DNA of 64,000 bases from Nocardioides sp. SR21 (GCF_022761125.1 NZ_JAKWJR010000001.1:62001-126000); one strand, 5' to 3'; shown: positions 37,109 through 47,709, counted from the first letter of the stretch. Numbers and translations are program-made. The notes: generated from the sequence alone by a model not told the origin.

Positions 37109-38643
37109 ACGACTTCCCCTGGCTGACAGTCCTCTGGGCCGTGCCCCTCGTGGGTGCGGTGCTGGTGGCCTTCCTGCCCAAGGCGCCCGGCTCGGTGCTG
37201 CCCAAGCAGGTCGCGCTGGGCTTCTCGCTGCTCACGCTCGCGGTGGGCATCGCGGTCGCCGCGCAGTTCGACACCGGCGACGGTGGCATGCAGCTGCAAG
37301 AGACGCACACGTGGATCGAGGCGTTCGGCGTCCACTACGCGCTGGGTGTCGACGGGCTCGGCCTGCTGCTGATCCTGCTGACCGTGGCCCTCGTCCCGGT
37401 CGTGTTCGTCGCGTCCTGGAACGAGGCGGACGGCAGGAACGTGCCGGCGTTCTTCGCCTGGGCGCTCGCCCTCGAGGCGTTCGCGCTGATCGTGTTCGCG
37501 GCGACCGACGTGTTCCTGTTCTACGTCGTGTTCGAGGCCACGCTGATCCCGGCGTACTTCCTGATCGGCGGGTTCGGCCGTGAGGGCCGCGCGTTCGCGG
37601 CACTCAAGTTCCTGATGTACCAGCTCGGCGGTGGCCTCGTGCTGCTCGCCGCGGTGATCGGGCTGTACGTCGTGTCGGCCGACGCCGGCAACCCGTCGTA
37701 CCTCCTGTCGGACCTGCAGAACATCGACATGAGCACCACGTGGGAGCGGTGGCTGTTCATCGGCTTCATGATCGCGTTCGCGGTCAAGGCGCCGCTGTTC
37801 CCGCTGCACACGTGGCTGGCCGACACGACCGAGAAGGCGACGCCGGGAACCAGCGTGCTGCTGGTCTGCGTGCTCGACAAGATCGGCACCTTCGGCATGC
37901 TGCGGTTCTGCCTCGGGCTGTTCCCGGAGGCCTCGCAGTGGGCGACGCCGGTCGTCGTGACGCTGGCGCTGATCTCCATCGTGTACGGCGCGTTCCTCGC
38001 GATCGGCCAGGACGACATCCTGCGCCTCATCGGCCTGACGTCGCTGAGCCACTTCGGCTTCATCACGCTCGGGATCTTCGCGTTCAGCAGCCAGGGTGGC
38101 TCCGGCTCGATCCTCTACATGGTCAACCACGGTGTCGGGACCGCCGCGCTGTTCCTGATCGCGGGCTACCTGATCAAGCGCAAGGGCACCTCGCTCATCA
38201 GCGAGATCAGCGGCGTCCAGAACCGGGCGCCCGTCCTCGCCGGCCTGTTCCTGATCGCCGGCCTCGCGACGCTCGGCCTGCCCGGCCTCAGCCAGTTCGT
38301 CTCCGAGATCCTGGTGATGATCGCGGCCTTCGACTACCACTGGTGGGTCGGCGTCGTCGCGGTCACCGGCATCGTGCTCGCCGCGATCTACGTGCTCTGG
38401 CTCTACCAGCGCACGATGACCGGCCCGTCGGTCCCCGGCGACGAGGGACTCAAGGACCTGAACCGGCGCGAGCTGGTCGCGGTCGTGCCCCTGATGGTCG
38501 CACTGGTGTTCTTCGGGTTCTTCCCGATGCCGCTGCTCGACGCCGCGAACCCGACCGTCGACACCCTGCTGGAACACGTCGGGGTGTCCGATGACGAACC
38601 CACGGTGCCGGCCGCGGACCACGCCGAGGAAGGTGCTCACTGA
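37105..38643 (+). CDS. nuoM: NADH-quinone oxidoreductase subunit M (ND4 type)
   Basis: The 512-residue antiporter-like subunit has about fourteen membrane segments. Proton-path residues lie in FYVVFEATLIPAYFLIG (Glu), FAVKAPLFPLHTWLADT (Lys) and SLSHFGFITLGIF (His). GTG start overlaps the nuoL stop, and the stop shares a base with the nuoN ATG. Confidence 0.97.
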   Translation: MNDFPWLTVLWAVPLVGAVLVAFLPKAPGSVLPKQVALGFSLLTLAVGIAVAAQFDTGDGGMQLQETHTWIEAFGVHYALGVDGLGLLLILLTVALVPVVFVASWNEADGRNVPAFFAWALALEAFALIVFAATDVFLFYVVFEATLIPAYFLIGGFGREGRAFAALKFLMYQLGGGLVLLAAVIGLYVVSADAGNPSYLLSDLQNIDMSTTWERWLFIGFMIAFAVKAPLFPLHTWLADTTEKATPGTSVLLVCVLDKIGTFGMLRFCLGLFPEASQWATPVVVTLALISIVYGAFLAIGQDDILRLIGLTSLSHFGFITLGIFAFSSQGGSGSILYMVNHGVGTAALFLIAGYLIKRKGTSLISEISGVQNRAPVLAGLFLIAGLATLGLPGLSQFVSEILVMIAAFDYHWWVGVVAVTGIVLAAIYVLWLYQRTMTGPSVPGDEGLKDLNRRELVAVVPLMVALVFFGFFPMPLLDAANPTVDTLLEHVGVSDDEPTVPAADHAEEGAH

Positions 38644-40238
38644 TGGACTTCGTGAAGCCCAGCATCGAGTACGCCGAGATCTGGCCGCTGCTCGTCATCT
38701 TCGGGGTCGCGTGCCTCGGTGTCGTCGTCGAGGCCTTCGTGCCGCGCGAGCGCCGCTACCTCGTGCAGACCGTGCTCGCCGCCCTGGGGCTGGTGGCCGC
38801 CCTGGTCGGCACCATCATGATCGCGGGCGAGCTCGACGTCCTCGGGGACGGCCAGGCGCGTGGCCTGATCGGCGTCGAGGGCTCGCTCGCCATCGACGGG
38901 CCGACGGTGTTCCTGTGGGGCATCATCCTGGTCTTCTCGCTCGGCGGCGTGCTGCTGTTCGCGGAGCGCCGGCTCGAGGGCGGGGTGTCGGCGTTCGCCG
39001 GCCAGGCCGCCGCGCTGCCGGGCACCGAGGCGGAGCGCCAGGCGTCGACCCGCGGCCTCGAGCACACCGAGGTTTACCCGCTGATGATGTTCGCGGTCTT
39101 CGGCATGATGATGTTCCCCGCCGCGAACGACCTGCTGACGCTGTTCGTCGCGCTCGAGGTGCTCTCGCTGCCGCTGTACCTGCTCTGCGGCCTCGCCCGC
39201 CGGCGCCGGCTGCTCAGCCAGGAGGCCGCGCTCAAGTACTTCCTGCTCGGTGCGTTCTCCTCCGGCTTCTTCCTGTACGGCGTCGCGCTGGTCTACGGCT
39301 TCGCCGGCTCCATGGACTACGCCGACATCAGCGAGGCGGTCAGCAACGACGTCGGCAACAGCACGCTGCTGCTGATCGGCCTCGGCATGCTCGCGGTCGG
39401 CCTGCTGTTCAAGGTCGGCGCCGCGCCGTTCCACAACTGGACCCCGGACGTCTACCAGGGCGCCCCGACCCCGGTCACCGGCTTCATGGCCGCCGGCACC
39501 AAGATCGCCGCTTTCGGCGCGCTGATGCGACTCTTCTACGTCGCCTTCGGATCCGAGCGCTGGTCGTGGCAGCCGATGCTGTGGGTGATCGCGATCCTGA
39601 CGATGGTCGTCGGCGCCGTCCTCGCGGTCGTGCAGACCGACATGAAGCGGATGCTGGCCTACTCCTCGGTGGCGCACACCGGCTTCCTGCTCACCGGCGT
39701 GCTCGGCGTGCAGCAGGCCTCGCAGCTCTCCGACGGCGAGGTCACCTCGATGCAGGCGGTGCTGTTCTACCTGACGACGTACGGCTTCGCGATGATCGGC
39801 GCCTTCGCCGTGGTGACGCTGGTGCGCGACTCCGGTGGCGAGGCGACGTCGTTCGCGCGCTGGCAGGGTCTCGGCAAGCGGTCGCCGCTGGTGGCCGGCC
39901 TGTTCGCGTTCTTCCTGCTGTCGATGGCCGGCATCCCGCTGACCGCCGGCTTCGTCGGGAAGTGGGCGGTGTTCACGGTCGCGCTGTCCGCCGGCGCCTG
40001 GCCGGTGGTGATCGCCGCGATCCTCTGCAGCATCGTCGCGGTGTTCTTCTACGTGCGGGTGATCGTGCTGATGTTCTTCGTCGAGGGTGAGCCCGAGGGC
40101 GAGGTGGCCAGCGTGACCCGGCCGTCGATCCTGACCAGCGCGACCATCCTCGTGGGCCTTGCCGCGACCCTCGTCCTGGGCATCCTGCCCGGCCCGGTTC
40201 TCACGCTCGCGGCCCATGCGGGAGAATTCGTCAGGTGA
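38643..40238 (+). CDS. nuoN: NADH-quinone oxidoreductase subunit N (ND2 type)
   Basis: The 531-residue antiporter-like subunit completes the membrane arm. Conserved features are FVALEVLSLPLYLLCGLARR, LLFKVGAAPFHNWTPDVYQGAPTPVTGFMAAGTK and MLAYSSVAHTGFLLTG. Residues about 115-140 form a polar insertion between the third and fourth segments. Its stop overlaps the prenyl diphosphate synthase start, so that gene is in the same transcript. Confidence 0.97.
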   Translation: MDFVKPSIEYAEIWPLLVIFGVACLGVVVEAFVPRERRYLVQTVLAALGLVAALVGTIMIAGELDVLGDGQARGLIGVEGSLAIDGPTVFLWGIILVFSLGGVLLFAERRLEGGVSAFAGQAAALPGTEAERQASTRGLEHTEVYPLMMFAVFGMMMFPAANDLLTLFVALEVLSLPLYLLCGLARRRRLLSQEAALKYFLLGAFSSGFFLYGVALVYGFAGSMDYADISEAVSNDVGNSTLLLIGLGMLAVGLLFKVGAAPFHNWTPDVYQGAPTPVTGFMAAGTKIAAFGALMRLFYVAFGSERWSWQPMLWVIAILTMVVGAVLAVVQTDMKRMLAYSSVAHTGFLLTGVLGVQQASQLSDGEVTSMQAVLFYLTTYGFAMIGAFAVVTLVRDSGGEATSFARWQGLGKRSPLVAGLFAFFLLSMAGIPLTAGFVGKWAVFTVALSAGAWPVVIAAILCSIVAVFFYVRVIVLMFFVEGEPEGEVASVTRPSILTSATILVGLAATLVLGILPGPVLTLAAHAGEFVR

Positions 40239-41233
40239 CGTTCCCTGGGTTGGCGCTTCCCGTAACTGACGACGCTCTCGCCGGTCGGCTTCGCGACCGG
40301 ATGGTCGTGGTCGAGGAGGCGCTGGCGGGCCACGTCCGCAGCCGCGCAGGCTTCGTCAGTGAGACCGCCGGCCACCTGATGGCCGCGGGCGGGAAGCGGT
40401 TCCGGCCGCTGCTGGTGCTGCTCGCCGCGGAGACCGGCGACCACCCGGAGTCCGAGGAGGTCGTCACCGCGGCGTGCGTCGTCGAGCTCACCCACCTGGC
40501 GTCGCTGTACCACGACGACGTCATGGACGAGGCGGACCTGCGCCGCGGCGCCGACACCGCCCACTCCATCTGGGGCAACCACGTCGCGATCCTCACCGGC
40601 GACTTCCTGTTCTCGAAGTCCTCGGAGCTGACCGCCGACCTGGGCGCGGACGCCGTCCGCATCCAGGCGCAGACGTTCACCCGCCTGGTCGAGGGGCAGA
40701 TCCTCGAGACCGTCGCGCCGCAGCCGGGGGAGGACCCGCTCGCGCACTACCTCGAGGTGGTCGCCGGCAAGACCGGCTCGCTGATCGCCACGTCGGCCCG
40801 GTACGGCGCCCGCTTCGGCGGCGCCTCCCAGGAGGTCGAGGAGGCGCTGACGGCGTACGGCGAGATCGTCGGCTCGGCGTTCCAGCTCTCCGACGACATC
40901 CTCGACATCGCCTCCGACTCCGGCGAGTCCGGCAAGACCCCGGGCACCGACCTGCGCGAGGGCGTGCCCACGCTGCCGGTGCTGATGGCCCGCGCCGCGA
41001 ACGACCCCGCCGACGCCCGCCTGATCGAGCTGCTCGACGGTGACCTCGGCGACGACGACCGGCACGCCGAGACGCTCGACCTGCTCCGCAAGCACCCGGC
41101 GATGGACGAGGCCCGCGCCTACGTCGTCGCCCAGGCGGCCGAGGCCAAGGCCAAGCTCGCCGTACTCCCCCCGGGCCCGGTCCGCGACGCCCTCGAGGCG
41201 TTCGCCGACGTGGTCGCCGTCCGCTCCTCCTAG
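40235..41233 (+). CDS. Long-chain polyprenyl diphosphate synthase
   Basis: The 332-residue trans-prenyltransferase has the first Asp-rich motif DDVMD at 94-98 (HLASLYHDDVMDEADLRRG), the second as QLSDDILDIASD, and GGKRFRPLL for diphosphate binding. Small residues before the first motif (H-L-A-S-L) fit long-chain products such as octa- or nonaprenyl diphosphate. It overlaps nuoN, so the menaquinone side-chain enzyme is expressed with complex I, the enzyme that reduces menaquinone. The GTG at 40235 is the start. Confidence 0.93.
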   Translation: MTFPGLALPVTDDALAGRLRDRMVVVEEALAGHVRSRAGFVSETAGHLMAAGGKRFRPLLVLLAAETGDHPESEEVVTAACVVELTHLASLYHDDVMDEADLRRGADTAHSIWGNHVAILTGDFLFSKSSELTADLGADAVRIQAQTFTRLVEGQILETVAPQPGEDPLAHYLEVVAGKTGSLIATSARYGARFGGASQEVEEALTAYGEIVGSAFQLSDDILDIASDSGESGKTPGTDLREGVPTLPVLMARAANDPADARLIELLDGDLGDDDRHAETLDLLRKHPAMDEARAYVVAQAAEAKAKLAVLPPGPVRDALEAFADVVAVRSS

Positions 41234-41251
41234 TCCGGTCGTCCTAGTCGG

Positions 41252-41297
41252 GTCGTCCGCCTCTCGGGTGGCTCTGGACCGTCGGCAGGCGGACGAC
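41252..41297. terminator. Inverted repeat after the nuo/prenyl synthase operon
   Basis: GTCGTCCGCCT (41252-41262) and AGGCGGACGAC (41287-41297) are perfect 11-base inverted copies with a 24-base loop, 19 bases after the stop. It is the best candidate for the end of the operon, though the loop is long and no T-run follows. Confidence 0.5.
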
Positions 41298-41316
41298 TCA
41301 CCCTGCTCGATTCGGG

Positions 41317-41335
41317 TTAGGTTAGGCTCACCTCA
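41317..41335. promoter_or_regulatory. Iron box (IdeR/DtxR-type operator)
   Basis: TTAGGTTAGGCTCACCTCA matches the 19-bp DtxR/IdeR consensus TTAGGTTAGGCTAACCTAA at 17 positions. It lies 24 bases before the GTG of the siderophore-binding lipoprotein, where it would block transcription when iron is plentiful. The gene products downstream (siderophore binding, ferric reduction) agree with iron control. Confidence 0.88.
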
Positions 41336-41359
41336 CTTTCATAGAGTGAGGAGTCTCCC

Positions 41360-42364
41360 GTGGCGCGTCGTGCCCTGTTCGTCCTGCTCGCCCCTGCGCT
41401 CCTCGTCGGCTGCGGCAGCGAGAGCGATGACAGCACGGTGGACGCCGAGCCGACCACGCGCGTCGTGGAGAGCGCGTACGGCGAGGTCGAGATCCCGGCC
41501 GAGCCGCAGCGGATCATCGCGGACCTGATGACGGTCGACTACCTCACCGCGCTCGGCTACGACACGAACAACGTCATCGGCGTCTTCGGGCTCGACTTCC
41601 ACGCGTCCGACGAGGAGCACTACCTCGCCGACGAGCTGGCCCGCGACGACCTGTTCGACCCCGGCTTCCCGTACGAGGTGGACCTCGAGGCCGTCGCCGC
41701 GGCCGACCCGGACCTGATCCTGCTGCCGTTCGACCAGATCGACGGCGCCAAGGGCCGCGAGAAGCTGGCGGCGATCGCGCCGCTGGTCGCGGTGCCGACC
41801 AGCGAGGAGGACGCCGACGGCGGGCGGTACGGCGGCACCGCGTCGTTCCAGGACTGGCGCGGCACGCTGCGGTCGTACGGCGAGCTGCTGGACCGCGAGG
41901 ACGAGGCCGAGGCCTACATCGCGGAGACCGAGGCCGAGATCGAGGAGCTCCGCGAGGAGCACGCGGACCTCATCGCCGGGACCGAGGTCGTGCAGGCCAA
42001 GAGCACCCCGGACTACGTGGCGATCAACCCGATCGAGACCGACCTGGCCGCGCTCGGGTCGATCCTGCTGGGCGAGCTCGGCTTCCACGAGCCGGCGGCC
42101 GTGCAGGACGCGGAGATCGACGAGTGGGGCTCGGTCGACGTCTCCCAGGAGAACACCACCCTGCTCGACGGGGACCTGCTGTTCCTGGAGGTGCGCGAGG
42201 GCTCCGACCGGCACGAGGGCTCGCCGCTGTGGGGCACCCTCGACGTCGTGCAGAACGACCGCGTCGTGACGGTCGGCAACCACTGGCAGTTCGGCGGTGC
42301 CGTCGGCGCCCGCGAGGTGCTCGCGGACATCGACGAGACGCTGACCGAGCTCGCCGCGTCCTGA
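41360..42364 (+). CDS. Iron-siderophore ABC transporter substrate-binding lipoprotein
   Basis: The 334-residue FecB/FepB-type binding protein has a signal peptide with lipobox LLVGC (Cys18) and the class III periplasmic-binding fold: PAEPQRIIADLMTVDYLTALG at the start of domain 1, AADPDLILLPFDQID, and QNDRVVTVGNHWQFGGAVGA near the end. It would bind ferric siderophore outside the membrane. No permease or ATPase gene is adjacent, so it must work with one encoded elsewhere. Expression is likely repressed by iron through the box just upstream. The stop shares a base with the next ATG. Confidence 0.9.
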   Translation: MARRALFVLLAPALLVGCGSESDDSTVDAEPTTRVVESAYGEVEIPAEPQRIIADLMTVDYLTALGYDTNNVIGVFGLDFHASDEEHYLADELARDDLFDPGFPYEVDLEAVAAADPDLILLPFDQIDGAKGREKLAAIAPLVAVPTSEEDADGGRYGGTASFQDWRGTLRSYGELLDREDEAEAYIAETEAEIEELREEHADLIAGTEVVQAKSTPDYVAINPIETDLAALGSILLGELGFHEPAAVQDAEIDEWGSVDVSQENTTLLDGDLLFLEVREGSDRHEGSPLWGTLDVVQNDRVVTVGNHWQFGGAVGAREVLADIDETLTELAAS

Positions 42365-43158
42365 TGCACCCCCTCGCCGCGACCGCGGCCCGCGCCGACG
42401 CGCGTCGCGACTGGCTCGCCATCTCGTACGGCGAGTCCGTCCCGGACGGCTGGTCGCGCTGCAGCGAGGTCGACGCCGAGCGCATCGCCGCGTGGGAGGA
42501 CCGGGTCGAGGCCTGGCACCGCACCGAGATCGGCAGGAGCCACCCGATGTCGACGACGGGCTACGTGCTGAGCTACTACGCCGACATCGCGGCCACGGTC
42601 GGCGGGCTGTTCTTCCACGTCGACCGCCGGGTGCCGTCGCTCGCGCGTGAGTCCGTGGCGTTCCGGACCGAGGACACCTACACCTACCCGGACGGCGTGG
42701 TCCTCCTGGACGGCGCGTTCTGGTGCCTGCCCGGAGACGAGGCGGCAGGCCACCCCGACGCGACCGTCGTGCCGGACGAGGCGGCGCTCGCGGCGGTGCT
42801 GCGCGCGCAGGTGCGCGACCACGCGGACGACTTCCTGGCGTCGTACCGCCCCACTGCCCGGCTGCCGCGCCGAGCCCTGCTCGGGGCCTTCTTCGATGCC
42901 CTGGACAGCGGCTTCGGGCCCGAGCAGCCGGACCCGTCGGAGGTGACCGCGACGTTCGGCTCGGCGCGGGCGGTGCTGCCCGGCCCGACCGACCAGTTCC
43001 CGCAGGGCAGCTCGTACTACCTGCTCGGAGGCGAGCACCTCATCCGGACGCGGGTGGGCTGCTGCTACTACTTCAAGGTCGGCGACGACGGTGCGTGCAC
43101 GACGTGCCCGCGCACCTCGGAGGAGGAGCGGGTGCGCCGGATGGCCGCCACTCCCTGA
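42364..43158 (+). CDS. FhuF-type (2Fe-2S) ferric siderophore reductase
   Basis: The 264-residue protein ends with the FhuF iron-sulfur pattern CC-x10-C-x2-C: C233, C234, C245, C248 (RVGCCYYFKV...CTTCPR). FhuF-family proteins release iron by reducing the ferric siderophore in the cytosol. The overlap (TGATG) with the siderophore-binding gene and the shared iron box support that role. The N-terminal 200 residues have no strong motif, as in other family members. Confidence 0.87.
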   Translation: MHPLAATAARADARRDWLAISYGESVPDGWSRCSEVDAERIAAWEDRVEAWHRTEIGRSHPMSTTGYVLSYYADIAATVGGLFFHVDRRVPSLARESVAFRTEDTYTYPDGVVLLDGAFWCLPGDEAAGHPDATVVPDEAALAAVLRAQVRDHADDFLASYRPTARLPRRALLGAFFDALDSGFGPEQPDPSEVTATFGSARAVLPGPTDQFPQGSSYYLLGGEHLIRTRVGCCYYFKVGDDGACTTCPRTSEEERVRRMAATP

Positions 43159-43165
43159 CGTTCTG

Positions 43166-44776
43166 TCACTCGCTCGGGACCTCCCCGGCGGCGTCGTCGC
43201 CGCGTACGCCGTCCTCGGCCGTCTCGGGTGGCCCCTCGGTCTCGGCCTCGGCCTCCTCGGTCGCGGCCATGATCCGGGCGATGTCGGCCCGGTCGCGCTC
43301 GGACGGGAAGCCCCAGCCCGGCCGGTAGCCGTACACGTCCTCGAGGAGCCGGCCCTCGCTCAGGTTGTCGAGGACCTCCACGCTGTCGGGGCCGATCAGC
43401 GCGGGGTGCTCGACCCCGCAGGTCTCCGAGACCTTGAGCAGGTCCCGGCGCAGCGTCTTCACGTAGTTCGTCACGCGCTCGGCCTTCGACGCCGGGTCGA
43501 GCCCGCGCGCCAGCCACGGGTTCTGCGTCGCGACGCCGGTCGGGCACTCGCCGGTGTGGCACTTCTGGGCCTGGATGCAGCCGACCGCGAGCATCGCCTC
43601 ACGGGCGACGTTCACCATGTCGGCGCCGAGCGCGAACGCCACGACGGCGTTGTCGGGCAGGCCGAGCTTGCCGGAGCCGATGAACGTGACGTCCTCGTGG
43701 AGGCCGCGCTCGGCGAAGGCGGCGTACGCCCGGGCGAACCCGAGCCGGAACGGCAGCGAGACCGCGTCGGTGAAGATCAGCGGGGAGGCGCCGGTGCCGC
43801 CCTCGCCGCCGTCGATCGCCACGAAGTCGACGCCCCGGTCGCGGCGGTCCATCAGGTCCGCCAGCTCGTTCCAGAAGCCGAGGTCGCCGACGGCGGACTT
43901 GATGCCGACCGGGAGGCCGGTCTCCGTGGCGAGCAGCTCGACGAAGTCGAGCATCGAGTCGACGTCGTCGAACTCCGCGTGCCGCGACGGGCTCAGGCAG
44001 TCCACGCCCTCCGGCACCCCGCGCGTCTCGGCGATCTCGCGGGACACCTTCGGCGCGGGCAGCACGCCGCCGAGGCCGGGCTTGGCGCCCTGGCTGAGCT
44101 TGATCTCCAGCGCCCGGATCGGTGTCGACGCGACGAGGTCCTTGAGGCGAGCCAGGTCGAAGCGCCCCTGCTCGTCCCGGCAGCCGAAGTACGCCGTACC
44201 GATCTGGAACACGAGGTCGGCACCGTTGCGGTGGTACGGCGACACCGCGCCCTCGCCGGTGTTGTGCAGGCAGCCGGCCTCGGCGGCGCCGCGGTTGATC
44301 GCCTCGATCGCGCGGCCGGACAGGGAGCCGAAGCTCATCCCGGAGACGTTGACGACCGACGCGGGGCGGAACGCGTGCGTGCGTCCGCGCGGGCCGCCGA
44401 GGACCTTGGCGGACGGCAGTCGCGCCTCCTGGCCGACCGCGCCGTGGGTGGGATGGGCGCGGCCGAACGTGCGGTGGTGGACGATGACGTTGCCGGAGCC
44501 GTGCTCGAGGTCGTTGTCGGTGCCGAAGCCGAAGTAGTTGTTCTGCAGCTTCGACGACGCGTACACCCACCGGCGCTGGTCCCGGCTGAACGGCCGCTCC
44601 TCGTCGTTGCCGGCGACGATGTACTGCCGCAGCTCCGGGCCGATCGCCTCCAGCCAGAACCGCGCGTGCCCGACCACGGGGAAGTTGCGCAGGATCGCGT
44701 GCCGACGCTGGAGCAGGTCGTGGGTGGCGACCGCGCCGAGCGCGGCCAGGGACACGCCGGCCAACGTCTTCTTCAT
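43166..44776 (-). CDS. FMN-binding glutamate synthase family protein (GltB2-like)
   Basis: The 536-residue protein has an N-terminal membrane or signal segment (MKKTLAGVSLAALGAVATH) and a glutamate-synthase central/FMN barrel domain: NVSGMSFGSLSGRAIEAINRGA, SQGAKPGLGGVLP, FVAIDGGEGGTGASP. Iron-sulfur cysteines appear as CIQAQKCHTGECPTG. It lacks the amidotransferase domain of true GltB, so its reaction is unknown; some relatives are archaeal-type glutamate synthases. Start ATG 44776 was chosen over 44860, since the latter adds 28 basic residues. It lies 2 bases after the STAS gene. Confidence 0.85.
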   Translation of the reverse strand: MKKTLAGVSLAALGAVATHDLLQRRHAILRNFPVVGHARFWLEAIGPELRQYIVAGNDEERPFSRDQRRWVYASSKLQNNYFGFGTDNDLEHGSGNVIVHHRTFGRAHPTHGAVGQEARLPSAKVLGGPRGRTHAFRPASVVNVSGMSFGSLSGRAIEAINRGAAEAGCLHNTGEGAVSPYHRNGADLVFQIGTAYFGCRDEQGRFDLARLKDLVASTPIRALEIKLSQGAKPGLGGVLPAPKVSREIAETRGVPEGVDCLSPSRHAEFDDVDSMLDFVELLATETGLPVGIKSAVGDLGFWNELADLMDRRDRGVDFVAIDGGEGGTGASPLIFTDAVSLPFRLGFARAYAAFAERGLHEDVTFIGSGKLGLPDNAVVAFALGADMVNVAREAMLAVGCIQAQKCHTGECPTGVATQNPWLARGLDPASKAERVTNYVKTLRRDLLKVSETCGVEHPALIGPDSVEVLDNLSEGRLLEDVYGYRPGWGFPSERDRADIARIMAATEEAEAETEGPPETAEDGVRGDDAAGEVPSE

Positions 44777-44778
44777 GC

Positions 44779-45204
44779 CTAGCCGGTACCCGCAGCCTCC
44801 ATGGCATGCACGGCGGGAGCGGGCATGGAGAACACCTCGGTCAGCCCGGCGAGGTCGCACGCGCGCCGGAAGTGCTCGTCAGCGCCGATCAAGGTGATCG
44901 AGCCGTCGAGTCGCTGCGCGGCGTTGTGCAACCGCACCAGCGCACCCAGGCCGGCCGCGTCGACGAAGGTCACGTCCGTGACGTCCACGACGAAGTGGCG
45001 GGACCCCAGCGCCAGCGCGTCGTCAGCGCGCCAGCGCAGGAGCAGTGCGGTGAAGGCGTCCAGCTCCCCGCGGAGGGTCAGCCGTGCTCGATCGTCTTGA
45101 ACGGAGAGGGATGCGAAGAACTCCATGCGCCGGTCCACTTCGAATGGTGTCTCGACCGGGAACGGAGGCGCCTTGGGCGGCGGGTCACGAGAAACTCTCG
45201 GCAC
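44779..45204 (-). CDS. STAS-domain protein (anti-sigma factor antagonist-like)
   Basis: The protein has up to 141 residues; an in-frame ATG at 45126 would give 115. The STAS fold runs from about residue 30 (SLSVQDDRARLTLRGELDAFTA) through FVVDVTDVTFVDAAGLGALVRLH. In SpoIIAA-type antagonists the loop is D-S-S-G with a phosphorylatable serine; here it reads D82-A-A-G85, so that serine is replaced by Ala84. The protein would then not be switched by a SpoIIAB/RsbW-type kinase at that site. It lies between a LuxR-type regulator and the GltB-like gene. No kinase or phosphatase partner is in the window. Confidence 0.85.
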   Translation of the reverse strand: MPRVSRDPPPKAPPFPVETPFEVDRRMEFFASLSVQDDRARLTLRGELDAFTALLLRWRADDALALGSRHFVVDVTDVTFVDAAGLGALVRLHNAAQRLDGSITLIGADEHFRRACDLAGLTEVFSMPAPAVHAMEAAGTG

Positions 45205-45255
45205 CTTCGACGGTACGGCGCACCCTGCGGAATGCCTCCACCCGCGCGGGTGTGA

Positions 45256-45900
45256 TCACACGCCGGTGTCGTCGGTCGAGTCGAAGCCGTTGCGGAAGCC
45301 CCAGGCCACCGCCTGCGCCCGGTTGGTCGCCCCGATCTTGCGGTAGGCCGTGCGGATGTAGGTCTTCACGGTGTTGATGCTGAGGTAGGACCGGCGCGCG
45401 ATGTCGCCGTTGGTGAGGCCGCGCACGATGAACGACAGCATCTCCGCCTCCCGCTCGGAGAGCCCGGCGGCCTGGCCGGGCCAGGTCTGGGTGGGTGCGT
45501 CGTCGCCGCCAGCGACCGGCACCTGTTCGCCGCTGTGCAGCGCGACGATCGCGCCGACCAGCTCGGGAGCGCTCATGCTCTTGTGCAGGTAGCCCGCGGC
45601 GCCGGCCTGCCGGGCCGCGTCCTCGGGGTAGTCGTCCCAGCTGTAGACGACGACCTTCGCGTCGTTCTCCGCGACCATCCGGCGCAGCTTGGCGTCCTCC
45701 CCCGGCAGCCGGCCGAACGTGTCGAAGAGGATCACGTCGGGCTCGTGCAGCATCGCGTTCGGGTTCGTCGTGATGTCGACGATCTGGACCTGGTCGGGAT
45801 GGCGCGCCAGCATCGCGGCGAGACCGAGCAGAGCGATCTCGTAGTCGTTGGACAGCGCCACCCTGACCGGGCGCTCCGGGCTGTGCGTTGCAGGTTCCAC
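45256..45900 (-). CDS. LuxR-family response regulator
   Basis: The protein has 214 residues from the GTG at 45900, which has GGAG 5 bases upstream; starts further out (45939, TTG) are weaker. Residues about 10-120 resemble a receiver domain with a likely phospho-Asp in VILFDTFGR and a conserved Lys in AGYLHKSM. The C-terminal LuxR/NarL HTH reads LSEREAEMLSFIVRGLTNGDIARR...SINTVKTYIRTAYRKI. No sensor kinase is adjacent, so the input is unknown. It may head an operon with the STAS and GltB-like genes (51 and 2-base gaps). Confidence 0.9.
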   Translation of the reverse strand: MEPATHSPERPVRVALSNDYEIALLGLAAMLARHPDQVQIVDITTNPNAMLHEPDVILFDTFGRLPGEDAKLRRMVAENDAKVVVYSWDDYPEDAARQAGAAGYLHKSMSAPELVGAIVALHSGEQVPVAGGDDAPTQTWPGQAAGLSEREAEMLSFIVRGLTNGDIARRSYLSINTVKTYIRTAYRKIGATNRAQAVAWGFRNGFDSTDDTGV

Positions 45901-46000
45901 GACCACTCCGTTCCCGTCCGCGCGACACCCATTCCTCAAAGTCCACCCGTTCGGGTGGGATTCGCGTCCTCGCGTTCGCGGTACCTCCAGGTCAGTGCAG

Positions 46001-46048
46001 GCGATGGCCCCGACTTCCCCTCACGCAGCGGGGAGTCGGGGCCATCGC
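46001..46048. terminator. Strong hairpin terminator after the ABC-F gene
   Basis: GCGATGGCCCCGACT (46001-46015) pairs perfectly with its inverse at 46034-46048, and pairing may extend a few bases into the loop. It lies 15 bases after the stop of the ABC-F gene (minus strand) and well upstream of the regulator gene, so it most likely ends the ABC-F transcript. No T-run. Confidence 0.7.
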
Positions 46049-46062
46049 TCGGCGCCGTCGGA

Positions 46063-47700
<1,638 letters not shown>

Positions 47701-47709
47701 CGGGGAATC

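Noticed and set aside
35531..40217. Three long minus-strand open frames opposite nuoL, nuoM and nuoN
   Set aside because: Charged, His/Arg/Asp-rich sequences that mirror membrane protein codons; no start signals.
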